This document shows, one piece after another, positions 32,701-41,161 of a DNA stretch of 42,117 bases. The position numbers and the translations under genes are program-made. The stretch comes from Verrucomicrobiota bacterium (GTDB lineage Bacteria; Verrucomicrobiota; Verrucomicrobiia; Limisphaerales; SIBE01): contig JACPRI010000194.1 in assembly GCA_016190065.1 (NCBI GenBank), positions 1 to 42,117 on the forward strand. The letters are read 5' to 3'. The notes below the pieces were generated by a model. It worked only from the letters and a program-made list of their open reading frames with translations. It made no database searches and was not told where the DNA came from. Position 1 is the stretch's first letter, and every line of letters starts with the position of its first letter.

Positions 32701-33963
32701 ATGGCCTGGCGCATCCATGACAGCGTGAAACGCGGCGAGATCGACAACCGCGAGCGCGGCGTCGTCCGGGGCAAAATCTGGCTCGAAGGCAAAACCGAAC
32801 CCGTCGTGCTCGAATTGCGAGGCAACGCCGCGACGGACCTGGCCGGTTGCTTGCTGACCTTTTCCAATCCGGGCGAGACGATTCCCCTGCCGAGGGACGC
32901 GGGTTTTAACTCGCTTCAACGCGGAACCGTCGGTGACTTAACCGCGTCGCGCAAAGTGCGCGTACTCGACCTGCCGGTGGAGGAAGCGTACCGGCGCAAG
33001 AAAGAGGGATTGGATGTGCCGGAGCACATGGCGAACTGCGTGTACCTCGAATGGTTCAGCGCGGCCAATGGCCGCGTCGTCATCGAGAGCACCGATTATC
33101 AGCTTGCGATCTCGCCGCCGGCGTGGCGGTTGACTCCGGATGAAGAAAACCAACGCCGTGTCGATGCCGAAGCCGGATTCAACGCTTTTATGCAAAAGCT
33201 CAGCGCCGCCCTCGAAAACGCCAAACACGAGCCACCGGAAGAGAAGGAGTGGGACGAGTTCGACTACGAGAAACTTCTGCGCGAAAGCGACGCCCGCACC
33301 GACAAATACTCCGAGCTGCTCGACAAATACATGGATCATCCCGACCGCGACCGCATCATCGCCAAGGAAATGGGTTGGTCGTGGATCGAGGAGGCGCTGG
33401 ACTCAGAAAAGGGCAGGTCCTCCCCGGAATCGGACAACGAGACCGAGGACGAAGCCAACGACCCGCGCGAGGTCGATCGAGAAGCGGATGAAGAACCGTT
33501 CGCGCTTGAAGTGCCGGACGATCTGCCGCCCCTGGAGCCGGACCCGGCCACGGAAGGCGTCGATTGGGTGCGCGAGGAGGACGGGGGCATCAGCCATCCG
33601 CTTTCGCTGCGCGCGTTCAACAGCAGCATGGATCTCTGGCACAAATGCAAAGAACTGGGTCTCGGCAAATTGGATGATGATGACCTGGGGACGCTGCTGA
33701 CCGAATTTCAGATCACCGGCGCCAAACTGGCCGGGGCTCTGGACAGCCTCGCTTACGGCCGCGGCCTGAAAGACGGCGCCTTCATCGTCGCGTGCCTGAA
33801 GCGCGCGTTGAGCTATCTCCATGCGGCGCAAGCTGCACTGGAAAAGGTCGCGCCCAAAAAGCTTTTGCCCGGCGAAATCGTGTCCACCACCCGAACGGAG
33901 CTCTTCCAGATCCGCGAAGAAATTCTCCGGCTGATGGAGGAATTCCGGAATGAAGCTCACTGA
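32701..33963 (+). CDS. Acidic protein of unknown function (420 aa)
   Basis: No signal peptide and no membrane segment. Residues 1-170 look like a compact beta-rich domain (GVVRGKIWLEGKTEPVVLELRG, VYLEWFSAANGRVVIESTDY). Then a long highly charged middle part (about 165-285) rich in Asp and Glu, with EEKEWDEFDYEKLLRESDARTDKY and a low-complexity acidic run. The C-terminal 120 residues look helical (FNSSMDLWHKCKELG, ALSYLHAAQAALEKVAP). I do not recognise the family. It is transcribed away from the importer cluster. Confidence 0.65.
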   Translation: MAWRIHDSVKRGEIDNRERGVVRGKIWLEGKTEPVVLELRGNAATDLAGCLLTFSNPGETIPLPRDAGFNSLQRGTVGDLTASRKVRVLDLPVEEAYRRKKEGLDVPEHMANCVYLEWFSAANGRVVIESTDYQLAISPPAWRLTPDEENQRRVDAEAGFNAFMQKLSAALENAKHEPPEEKEWDEFDYEKLLRESDARTDKYSELLDKYMDHPDRDRIIAKEMGWSWIEEALDSEKGRSSPESDNETEDEANDPREVDREADEEPFALEVPDDLPPLEPDPATEGVDWVREEDGGISHPLSLRAFNSSMDLWHKCKELGLGKLDDDDLGTLLTEFQITGAKLAGALDSLAYGRGLKDGAFIVACLKRALSYLHAAQAALEKVAPKKLLPGEIVSTTRTELFQIREEILRLMEEFRNEAH

Positions 33964-33983
33964 ACCAAAAGGAAAAGTTGGAA

Positions 33984-34106
33984 CCACGAAACACCCACGA
34001 CACAAAAAGCAAAGCAGTTATAGGAACGAATTGCTCTCGGGCGGGGAGCGGAGTTTCCGGCTCAAGTCTCTTGCCTTTCGTGTTTCGTGGTTTTCGTGGT
34101 TTGAAC
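33984..34106. repeat. CCACGAAA short-unit repeat, inverse pair
   Basis: CCACGAAACACCCACGAC at 33984 and the inverse TTTCGTGTTTCGTGGTTTTCGTGG at about 34075-34100 flank a ~75-nt core. The unit is an 8-9-nt (A)CCACGAAA word. It lies between the convergent acidic-protein and antiporter genes. The rest of 33964-34168 holds no gene. Confidence 0.6.
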
Positions 34107-34168
34107 TGCCGGATTGAGGCTGAACCAGAAAAACGCAGTGGAATTTAACCGCCGAGAAACTTTGCTTT

Positions 34169-36208
34169 TCAGAGTTCGGAACCCAGATCAAGGAGATACT
34201 TTCGCGCATCGTCGAGTTGCTGGCGGTTGCCCAGGAGCAATACTTGATCGCCCGCCTGCAATTCTTCGTCAGGGCCGGGGTTGATCAGCGTGGCGCCGTT
34301 GCGCTCAATGCCCACGATGCTGGCGCCAGTTTGGGTCCGGAGTTCCAGCTCCCGAATGAGCCTTCCGGCACTGCGGCAATCCGGCGTCACCGTGATGGTC
34401 TCCACGACCGCCTCCTTCAGGAGGCCCGCCAGCGGATGAGGCGGCTCTGCGTGTCGCGGCGGCGGAGGCTGCGCGAAAGTTTCTTCCAAAGTGACCTGAG
34501 CGCGGGAATAAAGGCGGATAAAGGTTCGCCAGAGGAGCGCCGTGATGCCCGCGACAATGAGCAGGAGCAGGATTAAGACTCGGCCCGTCGGCAGGATCGT
34601 CGAGCTCAGAAGGAGCATCAACAGGCCCACACCGATCACTCCGGCCGCCAGGACGGTGTTGGCGACGATGGCTTGTATGGCGCTGGCGCGCGGCTCGCTT
34701 CCGAGACGCGTCGCCGCCATTTCACCCAGCAATATTCCCAACGCTTCCATCTTTCGGTAGGTGGCGATGAGCATCGGCAAGGAGAGCAACATCGCGCCGA
34801 GCCAGACCAGCGCGGCGAGGCTTTGCACGCCTCCCGGAAAACCAGGCAGCCAGGCGGGAAGTCTTCGCCCCACAAATCCCAGCGCGATGAAAATCCCCGC
34901 GACCATCGCGACGTTGAGGGACATTTGCCAGGCCCATTTCCGAACGAGCCGTCCGGCCATGCTGCGATGCTGGCTCTGGCTCCACTGGCCGACCCAGCGC
35001 GTGTACAGCGCCAGGTAGTTGACGAATTTCGCGGGCGCGACGCGGTCGAACCAGCTCACCATCCGATCCGAGGATTTGATGAGATACGGCGTTGTGAACG
35101 TGGTGACGGCGGACACGGTCACGACAATGGGATACAGAAAGTCGCTCGTCACGCCGAGCGTCAACCCCAGCGACGCGATGATGAAGGAAAACTCGCCGAT
35201 CTGCGCCAAACCCATCCCGACCTGCAGCGCCGTCCGTGTGTCGTGGCCGGCGACGAACACTCCGAACGAACAGCTCAATGCCTGGCCCACGATCACCGCC
35301 AGAGTAATCAGGCCGATGGGCCAGGCGTATTTGACCAGCAGCGCCGGTTCGATCAGGAGACCGATGGCGACAAAGAAGACCGCGCAAAACATGTCGCGAA
35401 TCGGTTCGGTCAAGACCTCGACACGCCCGATCTCGCGCGCTTCCGCGATGACGGCGCCAATGATGAAAGCGCCCAGCGCCACGCTATAATTCAACTTCAC
35501 CGCCAGGAGGGCCACGCCGAAACAAAGGCCCAGCACCGCGACCAACAGCACTTCGTTGCTCTTGAATCGGGCCACGTAATTGAGCAATCGCGGCACGGCC
35601 AGCAGCCCCAGCACCAAAGCCACGGTGAGAAAAACGCCCAACCGCGTCATCGTGGAGAGCACCTCGCCGACCGCGAGAGAACCGGTCATCGCAATGCTGG
35701 ACAACAGCGCGATCATGACGATGGCCAGCACGTCCTGAACGATCAGGATGCCGAGAATGAGTTCGGCGAACGTCTCTTTGCTGCGCCCAAGTTCGCCCAG
35801 CGTTTTCACGATGATCGTGGTGGACGAGATTGAAATCATCGCCCCAAGAAAGATGCAATCCATCGTCTTCCAACCAAACGCGCGGCCGATGTGGTAGCCC
35901 ACGCCGACCATGAGCACGATTTCCAGCGCCGCGGCAATGAGCGCGGTCCCGCCCACCTTCCTGAGTTTGCGCAAGCTGAACTCCAGACCGAGCGAAAACA
36001 TGAGAAAGACCACGCCCAACTCGGCCAGCGTTTTGATGGCATCCTCATCCTTGATCAGGGGGAACGGCGGCGTGTGGGGGCCGATGATGACTCCGGCAAT
36101 AATGTAGCCGAGCACCACCGGTTGCTTCAAACGATGGAACAGGACCGTGACCAATGCAGCCACGATCATCACGACGGCCAGGTCCTGCAAAAAGGTTACT
36201 CCGTGCAT
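34169..36208 (-). CDS. Cation:proton antiporter (CPA2/KefB-like) with C-terminal RCK_C domain
   Basis: A 679-residue membrane protein. The antiporter domain is residues 1-385 (LKQPVVLGYIIAGVIIGPH, MFSLGLEFSLRKLRKVGG, ISSTTIIVKTLGELG, LGILIVQDVLAIVMIALL, GAFIIGAVIAEA). A second set of four hydrophobic segments lies at about 430-550. A short RCK_C (TrkA-C) domain is at about 605-679 (SAGRLIRELELRTQTGASIVGIERNGATLINPGPDEELQAGDQVLLLG). There is no Rossmann-like RCK_N domain, which KefB/KefC proteins have. It likely exchanges K+ or Na+ for H+; the ion is unknown. Confidence 0.88.
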   Translation of the reverse strand: MHGVTFLQDLAVVMIVAALVTVLFHRLKQPVVLGYIIAGVIIGPHTPPFPLIKDEDAIKTLAELGVVFLMFSLGLEFSLRKLRKVGGTALIAAALEIVLMVGVGYHIGRAFGWKTMDCIFLGAMISISSTTIIVKTLGELGRSKETFAELILGILIVQDVLAIVMIALLSSIAMTGSLAVGEVLSTMTRLGVFLTVALVLGLLAVPRLLNYVARFKSNEVLLVAVLGLCFGVALLAVKLNYSVALGAFIIGAVIAEAREIGRVEVLTEPIRDMFCAVFFVAIGLLIEPALLVKYAWPIGLITLAVIVGQALSCSFGVFVAGHDTRTALQVGMGLAQIGEFSFIIASLGLTLGVTSDFLYPIVVTVSAVTTFTTPYLIKSSDRMVSWFDRVAPAKFVNYLALYTRWVGQWSQSQHRSMAGRLVRKWAWQMSLNVAMVAGIFIALGFVGRRLPAWLPGFPGGVQSLAALVWLGAMLLSLPMLIATYRKMEALGILLGEMAATRLGSEPRASAIQAIVANTVLAAGVIGVGLLMLLLSSTILPTGRVLILLLLIVAGITALLWRTFIRLYSRAQVTLEETFAQPPPPRHAEPPHPLAGLLKEAVVETITVTPDCRSAGRLIRELELRTQTGASIVGIERNGATLINPGPDEELQAGDQVLLLGNRQQLDDARKYLLDLGSEL

Positions 36209-36264
36209 CGGTCAGGATGGATACCATTTCTGCTCAAGGTCACAAAGCCAACAAAGTCTTAGAT

Positions 36265-36440
36265 AGCGGCGACGCAGCGCCAAAGCCCACGGCGCAAGCC
36301 GTGGGGGAAAAATGCTTAAGGTGGAGCGGCGAAAGAAATCCTCCAACGGGTGGTCTCCGTCGCCCCTCCGGGGCTTTGGCTTGCGCGGCTTGCGCCCACG
36401 GCTCGCGCCGTGGGCTATTACCTTCCGCCACTCCGTGGCT
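36265..36440. repeat. Palindromic CCCACGGC-family element, copy 2
   Basis: About 176 bp, built of hairpins CCCACGGCGCAAGCCGTGGG and CCCACGGCTCGCGCCGTGGG plus CCCCTCCGGGG. Its right end is the inverse of the left end of the copy at 18244 (AGCCACGGAGTGGCGGAAGG). It fills the gap between the antiporter start and the ftsZ stop (36452) and may terminate the division cluster transcript. Confidence 0.7.
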
Positions 36441-36451
36441 CCAACAGGTGC

Positions 36452-37777
36452 TTAATTCAGCGACACCCCGCGCCGGATGTAAGTCGGAACGTCCAGATCC
36501 TCTCCGTCGTGCAGCGTCGGTTCGCTTTTGTCGAATCGGCCTTTGGAAATGATTTCCAATGGCAACTGGCCTTGCGACCAGATCGAGACCGCTTTGCGGC
36601 GGCGAGAGGATGATCCGCCTCGCTGCGCCAGGAGCCGCTTGGTTTGTTCCGGCGTCAGTTCCGGCGGCGGCGGAACAAACCGGAACGCCGGGCGCTGGCG
36701 CGCAGGCGCGCCAAAGAATTGATTTTCGATCTCTGGCCCCGCGGCTTCGTCAGAGGAGTCTGATCCGCGCGAGAACCCGGCCGCCGCGCCGGATGCTTCG
36801 TGAGCGCATTGGCCGTGGCGAGAGACGACAATCGTAACGGCCAACTGGCCGTGAAGCTCATCGTCAATCGCGGCGCCAGCCACAAGCTGGGCCTTCTCCG
36901 CCTGCTGATGAATGCGCTGCAGGACGCCGTTGACGTCGGCCATCGTCAAGTCCGCTCCCCCCATCACACTGACCAGGATAGCCTCGGATTCCGGGAGTTG
37001 CTTCCCCTCGTCCAGCAGCGGACTCGAGAGCAGTTTCTCGAAAACGACTTGCGCCCGGTCTTCGCCAATGGCCTGTGCGCACGCAAACGAACTCTCCCAA
37101 CGACGGCCTCGGAGCACGGCAGCGAGATCCGCGAATTCCACGTTCAGCAAGCCGTAACGCGTCAGCATTTGCCAGAGGCCGCGCACGCCCTGCGCGAGCA
37201 GTTCGTGCGTCAGCTTCAACACTTCCAATGCGCGCGCGCCTTCGTCCAGCAGCTTGACCAACTTTTGATTGGGCAAACACAGCACGCCGTCGGCCGACGC
37301 TTTGAGTTGCTGCAATCCCAGCCGGGCCTGTTGCTGCCGTCGATGGCCTTCAAACTCGAAAGGCATCGTGACCATCGGAAGCACCAGCGCGCCGGTTTCC
37401 CGGGCCGCCCGCGCCAAGACCGGAGCCGCGCCGGTCGCCGTGCCTCCGCCCAAGCCGGCGAGGATGAAAACCAACTCTGCCCCGGTGCAAAGCGCCTTCA
37501 ACCTGGGGAAATCCTCTTCCGCCGCCGCCTGGCCAAGATCGGGATCGTCTCCGGCGCCAAGCCCGCGCATCAAACCGGCGCCGACCAACAATTTGTCCGG
37601 CGCGATCGAGTTCTCCAGCGTGCGGGCATCGGTATGAACGGCCGCGAAGGAGAGTTCGCGCAGATCGGTTTGCGCCATGTAACCGGCGGCGTGAATCCCT
37701 GCGCTGCCGATCCCGATGATTTTGCCGACAAGTGCTCGTGGGTTTTGGACCGAAGGAAGTTTGTTTTCAGTTTGCAT
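36452..37777 (-). CDS. ftsZ: Cell division protein FtsZ, divergent
   Basis: A 441-residue tubulin-family GTPase, last gene of the murB-ddl-ftsQ-ftsA-ftsZ cluster. The tubulin signature reads GGGTATG (residues 110-116) where most FtsZ have GGGTGTG. The N-terminal loop reads GIGSAG (22-27) where GVGGGG is usual, and the T7 loop reads NVEFAD (212-217), with Glu in place of the first catalytic Asp. The C-terminal tail is normal: a ~100-residue variable linker, then DLDVPTYIRRG, the peptide that binds FtsA. It should form the Z-ring at midcell, tethered by FtsA. GTPase activity may differ from the model enzyme. Confidence 0.9.
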   Translation of the reverse strand: MQTENKLPSVQNPRALVGKIIGIGSAGIHAAGYMAQTDLRELSFAAVHTDARTLENSIAPDKLLVGAGLMRGLGAGDDPDLGQAAAEEDFPRLKALCTGAELVFILAGLGGGTATGAAPVLARAARETGALVLPMVTMPFEFEGHRRQQQARLGLQQLKASADGVLCLPNQKLVKLLDEGARALEVLKLTHELLAQGVRGLWQMLTRYGLLNVEFADLAAVLRGRRWESSFACAQAIGEDRAQVVFEKLLSSPLLDEGKQLPESEAILVSVMGGADLTMADVNGVLQRIHQQAEKAQLVAGAAIDDELHGQLAVTIVVSRHGQCAHEASGAAAGFSRGSDSSDEAAGPEIENQFFGAPARQRPAFRFVPPPPELTPEQTKRLLAQRGGSSSRRRKAVSIWSQGQLPLEIISKGRFDKSEPTLHDGEDLDVPTYIRRGVSLN

Positions 37778-37819
37778 AAGTCTGCCGTCTCAATCAGAGA
37801 GCGTCTCGCAAGTTCCTGA

Positions 37820-39046
37820 CTACCCCCGGCGAAACAATTGGGTCAGGGTTCCTCGGAGTCCGCGCGGCAATAAGGTGCGCGACTCGCCGCGTTTCTTGCT
37901 CTCGAACGCTCCGAACTTAACCAATCCGATGGCCGTGGCGAATTCGGGCTGATCCAGTGTGGACTTCAGGCCGCTGATGGCCGTGGCCTTGCCCACAGTC
38001 GTCGGGAGGCCGAACACCTGCTCGCCCAGCTTCTGAATCTCCGGGATCCGGGCGCCTCCACCGGATACGACCACCCCACAGCGGAGATAGTCCAGCAGCC
38101 CCGTCGATTCCAGATCATCCGCGATGAGTTGAAAAATCTCTTCGAGACGGACGGACATGATGCGGCGCAGATGTTCGAGGTTCACCGTTTTCTCGGGCAG
38201 GCCCAGGGAGTTGGCCAGTTGCAAATTCTTTCCCCGAACGGCACGATCAACCAGGGCCGAGCCCTGTTCGATCTTGAGTTGCTCGGCGCGGCCCATCGGC
38301 ACCTTTAGTCCATAGGCCAAGTCGTTTGATACATGGTCCCCGCCGACCGCCAGGACGCCCGTATGTTTGATCACCCCATCGGCATAAACGACGTATTCAG
38401 TCGTCCCCCCACCGAGATCGATCACGAGCGCGCCCAGTTCCTTTTGTTGATTGTCCAGGGAAGTCAGGGCTGAGGCCAAGCCGTTAAAGACGATGCACTC
38501 CACTTCGATCTGTAAGCCCTTGACGATGCGGATTGGATTCTGCAAGCGGTTGAAATTCCCGTGCACGACGTGGACATCGACCTCGACGCGGGAACCGAAC
38601 ATGCCCACCGGATTGACAATGCCGTCCTGGCCATCCACCAGGAAGTGCTGACGGATCACGTGAACGACGTGGTTCTCCGCCGGCAGATTGATGGCCTTCG
38701 CGTTCTTCACGGCATCCTGAACGTCGTCCTCCATGATTTCCCGGTCGTGGGAAACGATCGGATGAAAACCACGATTGTTGAATCCGCGAAGATGCGCGCC
38801 GGTCACGCCCAGGAAAACGCTGCGAATCTCGACGTCGGCCATCTGTTCGGCTTCCACGATGGCATTGCGAATGTCTTCGCCGCACACCGCGGCATCGACG
38901 ATTTCCCCCTTTCGAACGCCTCGCGATTTGGCCTGGCCGACACCGATGACATTGATGGCGCCAGCCTCGTTGGGTTCGGCGACGACGGCGCAGACTTTAG
39001 ACGTGCCGATATCCAGTCCGACAATGATAGGCTGAGACTTAAACAT
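37820..39046 (-). CDS. ftsA: Cell division protein FtsA
   Basis: A 408-residue actin-like ATPase; start MFKSQPIIVGLDIGTSKV, overlapping the ftsQ stop by 8 nt. Actin-type motifs are clear: GLDIGTSKVCAVV (phosphate 1), VIDLGGGTTEYVVYADG (phosphate 2), and VVVSGGGARIPEI (adenosine). The SHS2 domain (1C) holds VFLGVTGAHLRGFNNRG. The last residues (RTLLPRGLRGTLTQLFRRG) form the amphipathic helix that binds the membrane. It anchors FtsZ polymers. The frame can be extended 59 codons upstream, into ftsQ, but this is a shadow. Confidence 0.93.
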   Translation of the reverse strand: MFKSQPIIVGLDIGTSKVCAVVAEPNEAGAINVIGVGQAKSRGVRKGEIVDAAVCGEDIRNAIVEAEQMADVEIRSVFLGVTGAHLRGFNNRGFHPIVSHDREIMEDDVQDAVKNAKAINLPAENHVVHVIRQHFLVDGQDGIVNPVGMFGSRVEVDVHVVHGNFNRLQNPIRIVKGLQIEVECIVFNGLASALTSLDNQQKELGALVIDLGGGTTEYVVYADGVIKHTGVLAVGGDHVSNDLAYGLKVPMGRAEQLKIEQGSALVDRAVRGKNLQLANSLGLPEKTVNLEHLRRIMSVRLEEIFQLIADDLESTGLLDYLRCGVVVSGGGARIPEIQKLGEQVFGLPTTVGKATAISGLKSTLDQPEFATAIGLVKFGAFESKKRGESRTLLPRGLRGTLTQLFRRG

Positions 39047-40001
39047 GTTTTTTCTTGGAACGTTGGGTTTTGGCCGGTTTGGCCGGCAGCGGCGCAGGCA
39101 CGCCCGCTTCATGCCAGCGGACCGGGACATTGTTGGAAATTGAAAGATCCAGCGTCGCGATCTGTTTGGTCTCCTGGACAGCGAAGTCGTGCACGACGCG
39201 CCACCGCCGCAGTTGCCGTTCAAAATCCTCCGCCGCGAGAACGACTTCGTTCCCCTGGCGTGTCGTCACCTGCAAAACCGGCGGGCCCGAGAGATTGATC
39301 GTCTTGAGATCCACGACTCCCACCATGGGCGAGCGTTCAAACGACGTGATGAGCCGGAGCGCGGCCTGGATTTCCTGGGATTCGGCTCGTTTCCCGGGGC
39401 GCAATTCCGTTCCCAGAACTCCGGTCAACACTGGCAACGCGTCCGCGCTCGAAGCCGTCGCACTTGATCTCGGATGTGTCTCCAGCGGCAGCATGACATA
39501 GCCCGCCGGATCGACATAAAACGTGGTCGGTTTCAGCGGATGGCCGGCGGACGGCGCCTGAAAACCTGTGACCTGCGCAATGGCCTCGCGTTCCATGACA
39601 CGGATTTTCAACGTGTCCGGCAAAACTCGCACGACTGAGGCCTCTTGAACCACGGGCTGGAGCTGGAGATCGCGTTCGATCCGAAGCAGATCGATGGCGA
39701 GCAAGCTGTCGCCGGGCTTTACTGCGGCCCAGGCGAGAATCTGCTCCCTGGAAATGTCGCCGTCGGTCTGGACGTCGAGATGTTTGATGCTGAACGCGGG
39801 GTTTTTGTAGAGCCACTCCTTCAGCGCCCAATCGCTGCCGTACCAAAACAGCCCGAGCGTTAACGCCGTGCCGAAAACGATCGCGGCCAGTTTTGTGATC
39901 ACGCGGAGGCGCGTGGCGCGGATTTGGCGAGCGCGCATCTTCACGTCCAAGACATGATCCCGTTCGAATCGTCGATTTGCCGTTCTGGATTTGAACCACA
40001 T
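39039..40001 (-). CDS. ftsQ: Cell division protein FtsQ
   Basis: A 320-residue single-pass protein (start MWFKSRTANRRFER chosen; longer in-frame starts translate the repeat upstream). A basic cytoplasmic tail is followed by a membrane helix at about 34-56 (ITKLAAIVFGTALTLGLFW). The POTRA domain is at about 68-140 (AFSIKHLDVQTDGDISREQILAWAAVKPGDSLLAI, VRVLPDTLKIRVMEREAIAQV), then the FtsQ beta domain. The C-terminal tail is proline/lysine rich. It links divisome assembly across the membrane. No obvious ribosome site precedes it. Confidence 0.88.
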   Translation of the reverse strand: MWFKSRTANRRFERDHVLDVKMRARQIRATRLRVITKLAAIVFGTALTLGLFWYGSDWALKEWLYKNPAFSIKHLDVQTDGDISREQILAWAAVKPGDSLLAIDLLRIERDLQLQPVVQEASVVRVLPDTLKIRVMEREAIAQVTGFQAPSAGHPLKPTTFYVDPAGYVMLPLETHPRSSATASSADALPVLTGVLGTELRPGKRAESQEIQAALRLITSFERSPMVGVVDLKTINLSGPPVLQVTTRQGNEVVLAAEDFERQLRRWRVVHDFAVQETKQIATLDLSISNNVPVRWHEAGVPAPLPAKPAKTQRSKKKHV

Positions 40002-40110
40002 AACGTGTTTGCAAAATTTCGTTTTGATCGCTGTCACCAACCGCTTCCAACTATTGCTGCTTTTCAGAGCCTTCGTGACCTGGCCGCAATTGCCCGGCCG
40101 GCAGGCTGTG

Positions 40111-40244
40111 GTAGCGCAGATTTGAAATCTGCCGGAGCGCGGAATTGCATTCCGCAGGCTCCAAACCAAATTGATCGCTCTGGAACTTGCCGGAGCGCTG
40201 CCGATTTCAAATCGGCGATACGGCAGACTGCAACTCTGCGCTAC
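40111..40244. repeat. 134-bp multi-hairpin repeat element, copy B
   Basis: GTAGCGCA...TGCGCTAC ends and four palindromes (GCAGATTTGAAATCTGC, GGAATTGCATTCC, GCCGATTTCAAATCGGC, GCAGACTGCAACTCTGC), same length and order as 9265-9398. It separates ddl from ftsQ. The ddl stop codon (TAG, 40241-40243 on the minus strand) is formed by the element's terminal GTAGCGC. Confidence 0.8.
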
Positions 40245-41161
40245 CGCCTACGGTTCACACGCCGGCGCCGCAGAGCCAGATCGATCATGCGCTGGCACAA
40301 CTCCGCGTAACTGATCCCCGCCGCCGCCGCGGCCTTGGGCAACAAGCTCGTTTCCGTCATGCCGGGCAATGTGTTCACTTCCAAAACCACCGGTTCCCCG
40401 TCCGGACGCACCATAATATCCACGCGCCCGTAATCCCGGCCTTCGACCGCTTCAAACGCGCGCAGTCCGGCCGACTGAATCCGTTCGGTCGTTGCGGCGT
40501 CAAATGGCGCCGGACAAAAATACTCCGTTGCTCCGGACGTGTATTTATTCCCATAATCGTAAGCGCCCTTCTTGGGTCGAACTTCCACGACCGGCAGCGC
40601 CTGGCCGTCCAGGATGCCCACGGTGGTCTCACGCCCGTCAATTCTCTCTTCCATCAAAACTTCGGAGTCGAAGCGCAGCGACTCGGCCAGCGCGGTCCGC
40701 CATTGATTCGGGTGCTCGACGAACTGAAGGCCCACGCTTGAGCCCTGGCGCACCGGCTTCAACACCACAGGCGGTTTCCATCCCGCAGGCCAGGCGGCCG
40801 ATGGCGAATCGATCGCTTCAAAGCGCGCCGTGGGCACGCCGACCTGAACCAGCCGCCGTTTTGTCAGAACCTTGTCAAACGCCACGCGGCTGGCGTCCGG
40901 ACCGCAGCCGGTATAGGGGACGCCCAATTCCTCGAGTCGCTGCTGCACCGCGCCGTCTTCGCCGTAAGTCCCGTGCAAGGCCAGAAACACCGCGTCGGTC
41001 TTTTCGGGAAGTTGCCAATTCAGATCCATCGGATCCAACTCGGAGATCGAATGGCCGAGCGAACGAAGCGCCGACGCCACAGCCTGGCCGCTGCGAAGCG
41101 ACACCTCGCGTTCGGCCGAGGGGCCCCCGAACATCACGGTGATGTGCAGCCGCGGGTTCAT
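40241..41161 (-). CDS. ddl: D-alanine-D-alanine ligase
   Basis: A 306-residue ATP-grasp ligase. The start at 41161 overlaps the murB stop by 4 nt (ATGA). Family motifs: FGGPSAEREVSLRSG near the N-terminus, LHGTYGEDGAVQ, ATP-binding KPVRQGSSVG and VEVRPKKGAYDYGNKYTSG, and the C-terminal EVNTLPGMTETSLLPKAAAAAG. It joins two D-alanines for the peptidoglycan pentapeptide in the cytoplasm. The last residues (RRRRVNRRR) are basic, and the stop comes from the inserted repeat, so the original C-terminus may have been slightly different. Confidence 0.94.
   Translation of the reverse strand: MNPRLHITVMFGGPSAEREVSLRSGQAVASALRSLGHSISELDPMDLNWQLPEKTDAVFLALHGTYGEDGAVQQRLEELGVPYTGCGPDASRVAFDKVLTKRRLVQVGVPTARFEAIDSPSAAWPAGWKPPVVLKPVRQGSSVGLQFVEHPNQWRTALAESLRFDSEVLMEERIDGRETTVGILDGQALPVVEVRPKKGAYDYGNKYTSGATEYFCPAPFDAATTERIQSAGLRAFEAVEGRDYGRVDIMVRPDGEPVVLEVNTLPGMTETSLLPKAAAAAGISYAELCQRMIDLALRRRRVNRRR

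Noticed and set aside
34673-35833. 386-codon + frame opposite the antiporter
   Set aside because: Histidine/arginine/glutamine-rich mirror of membrane-protein codons; no start signal.
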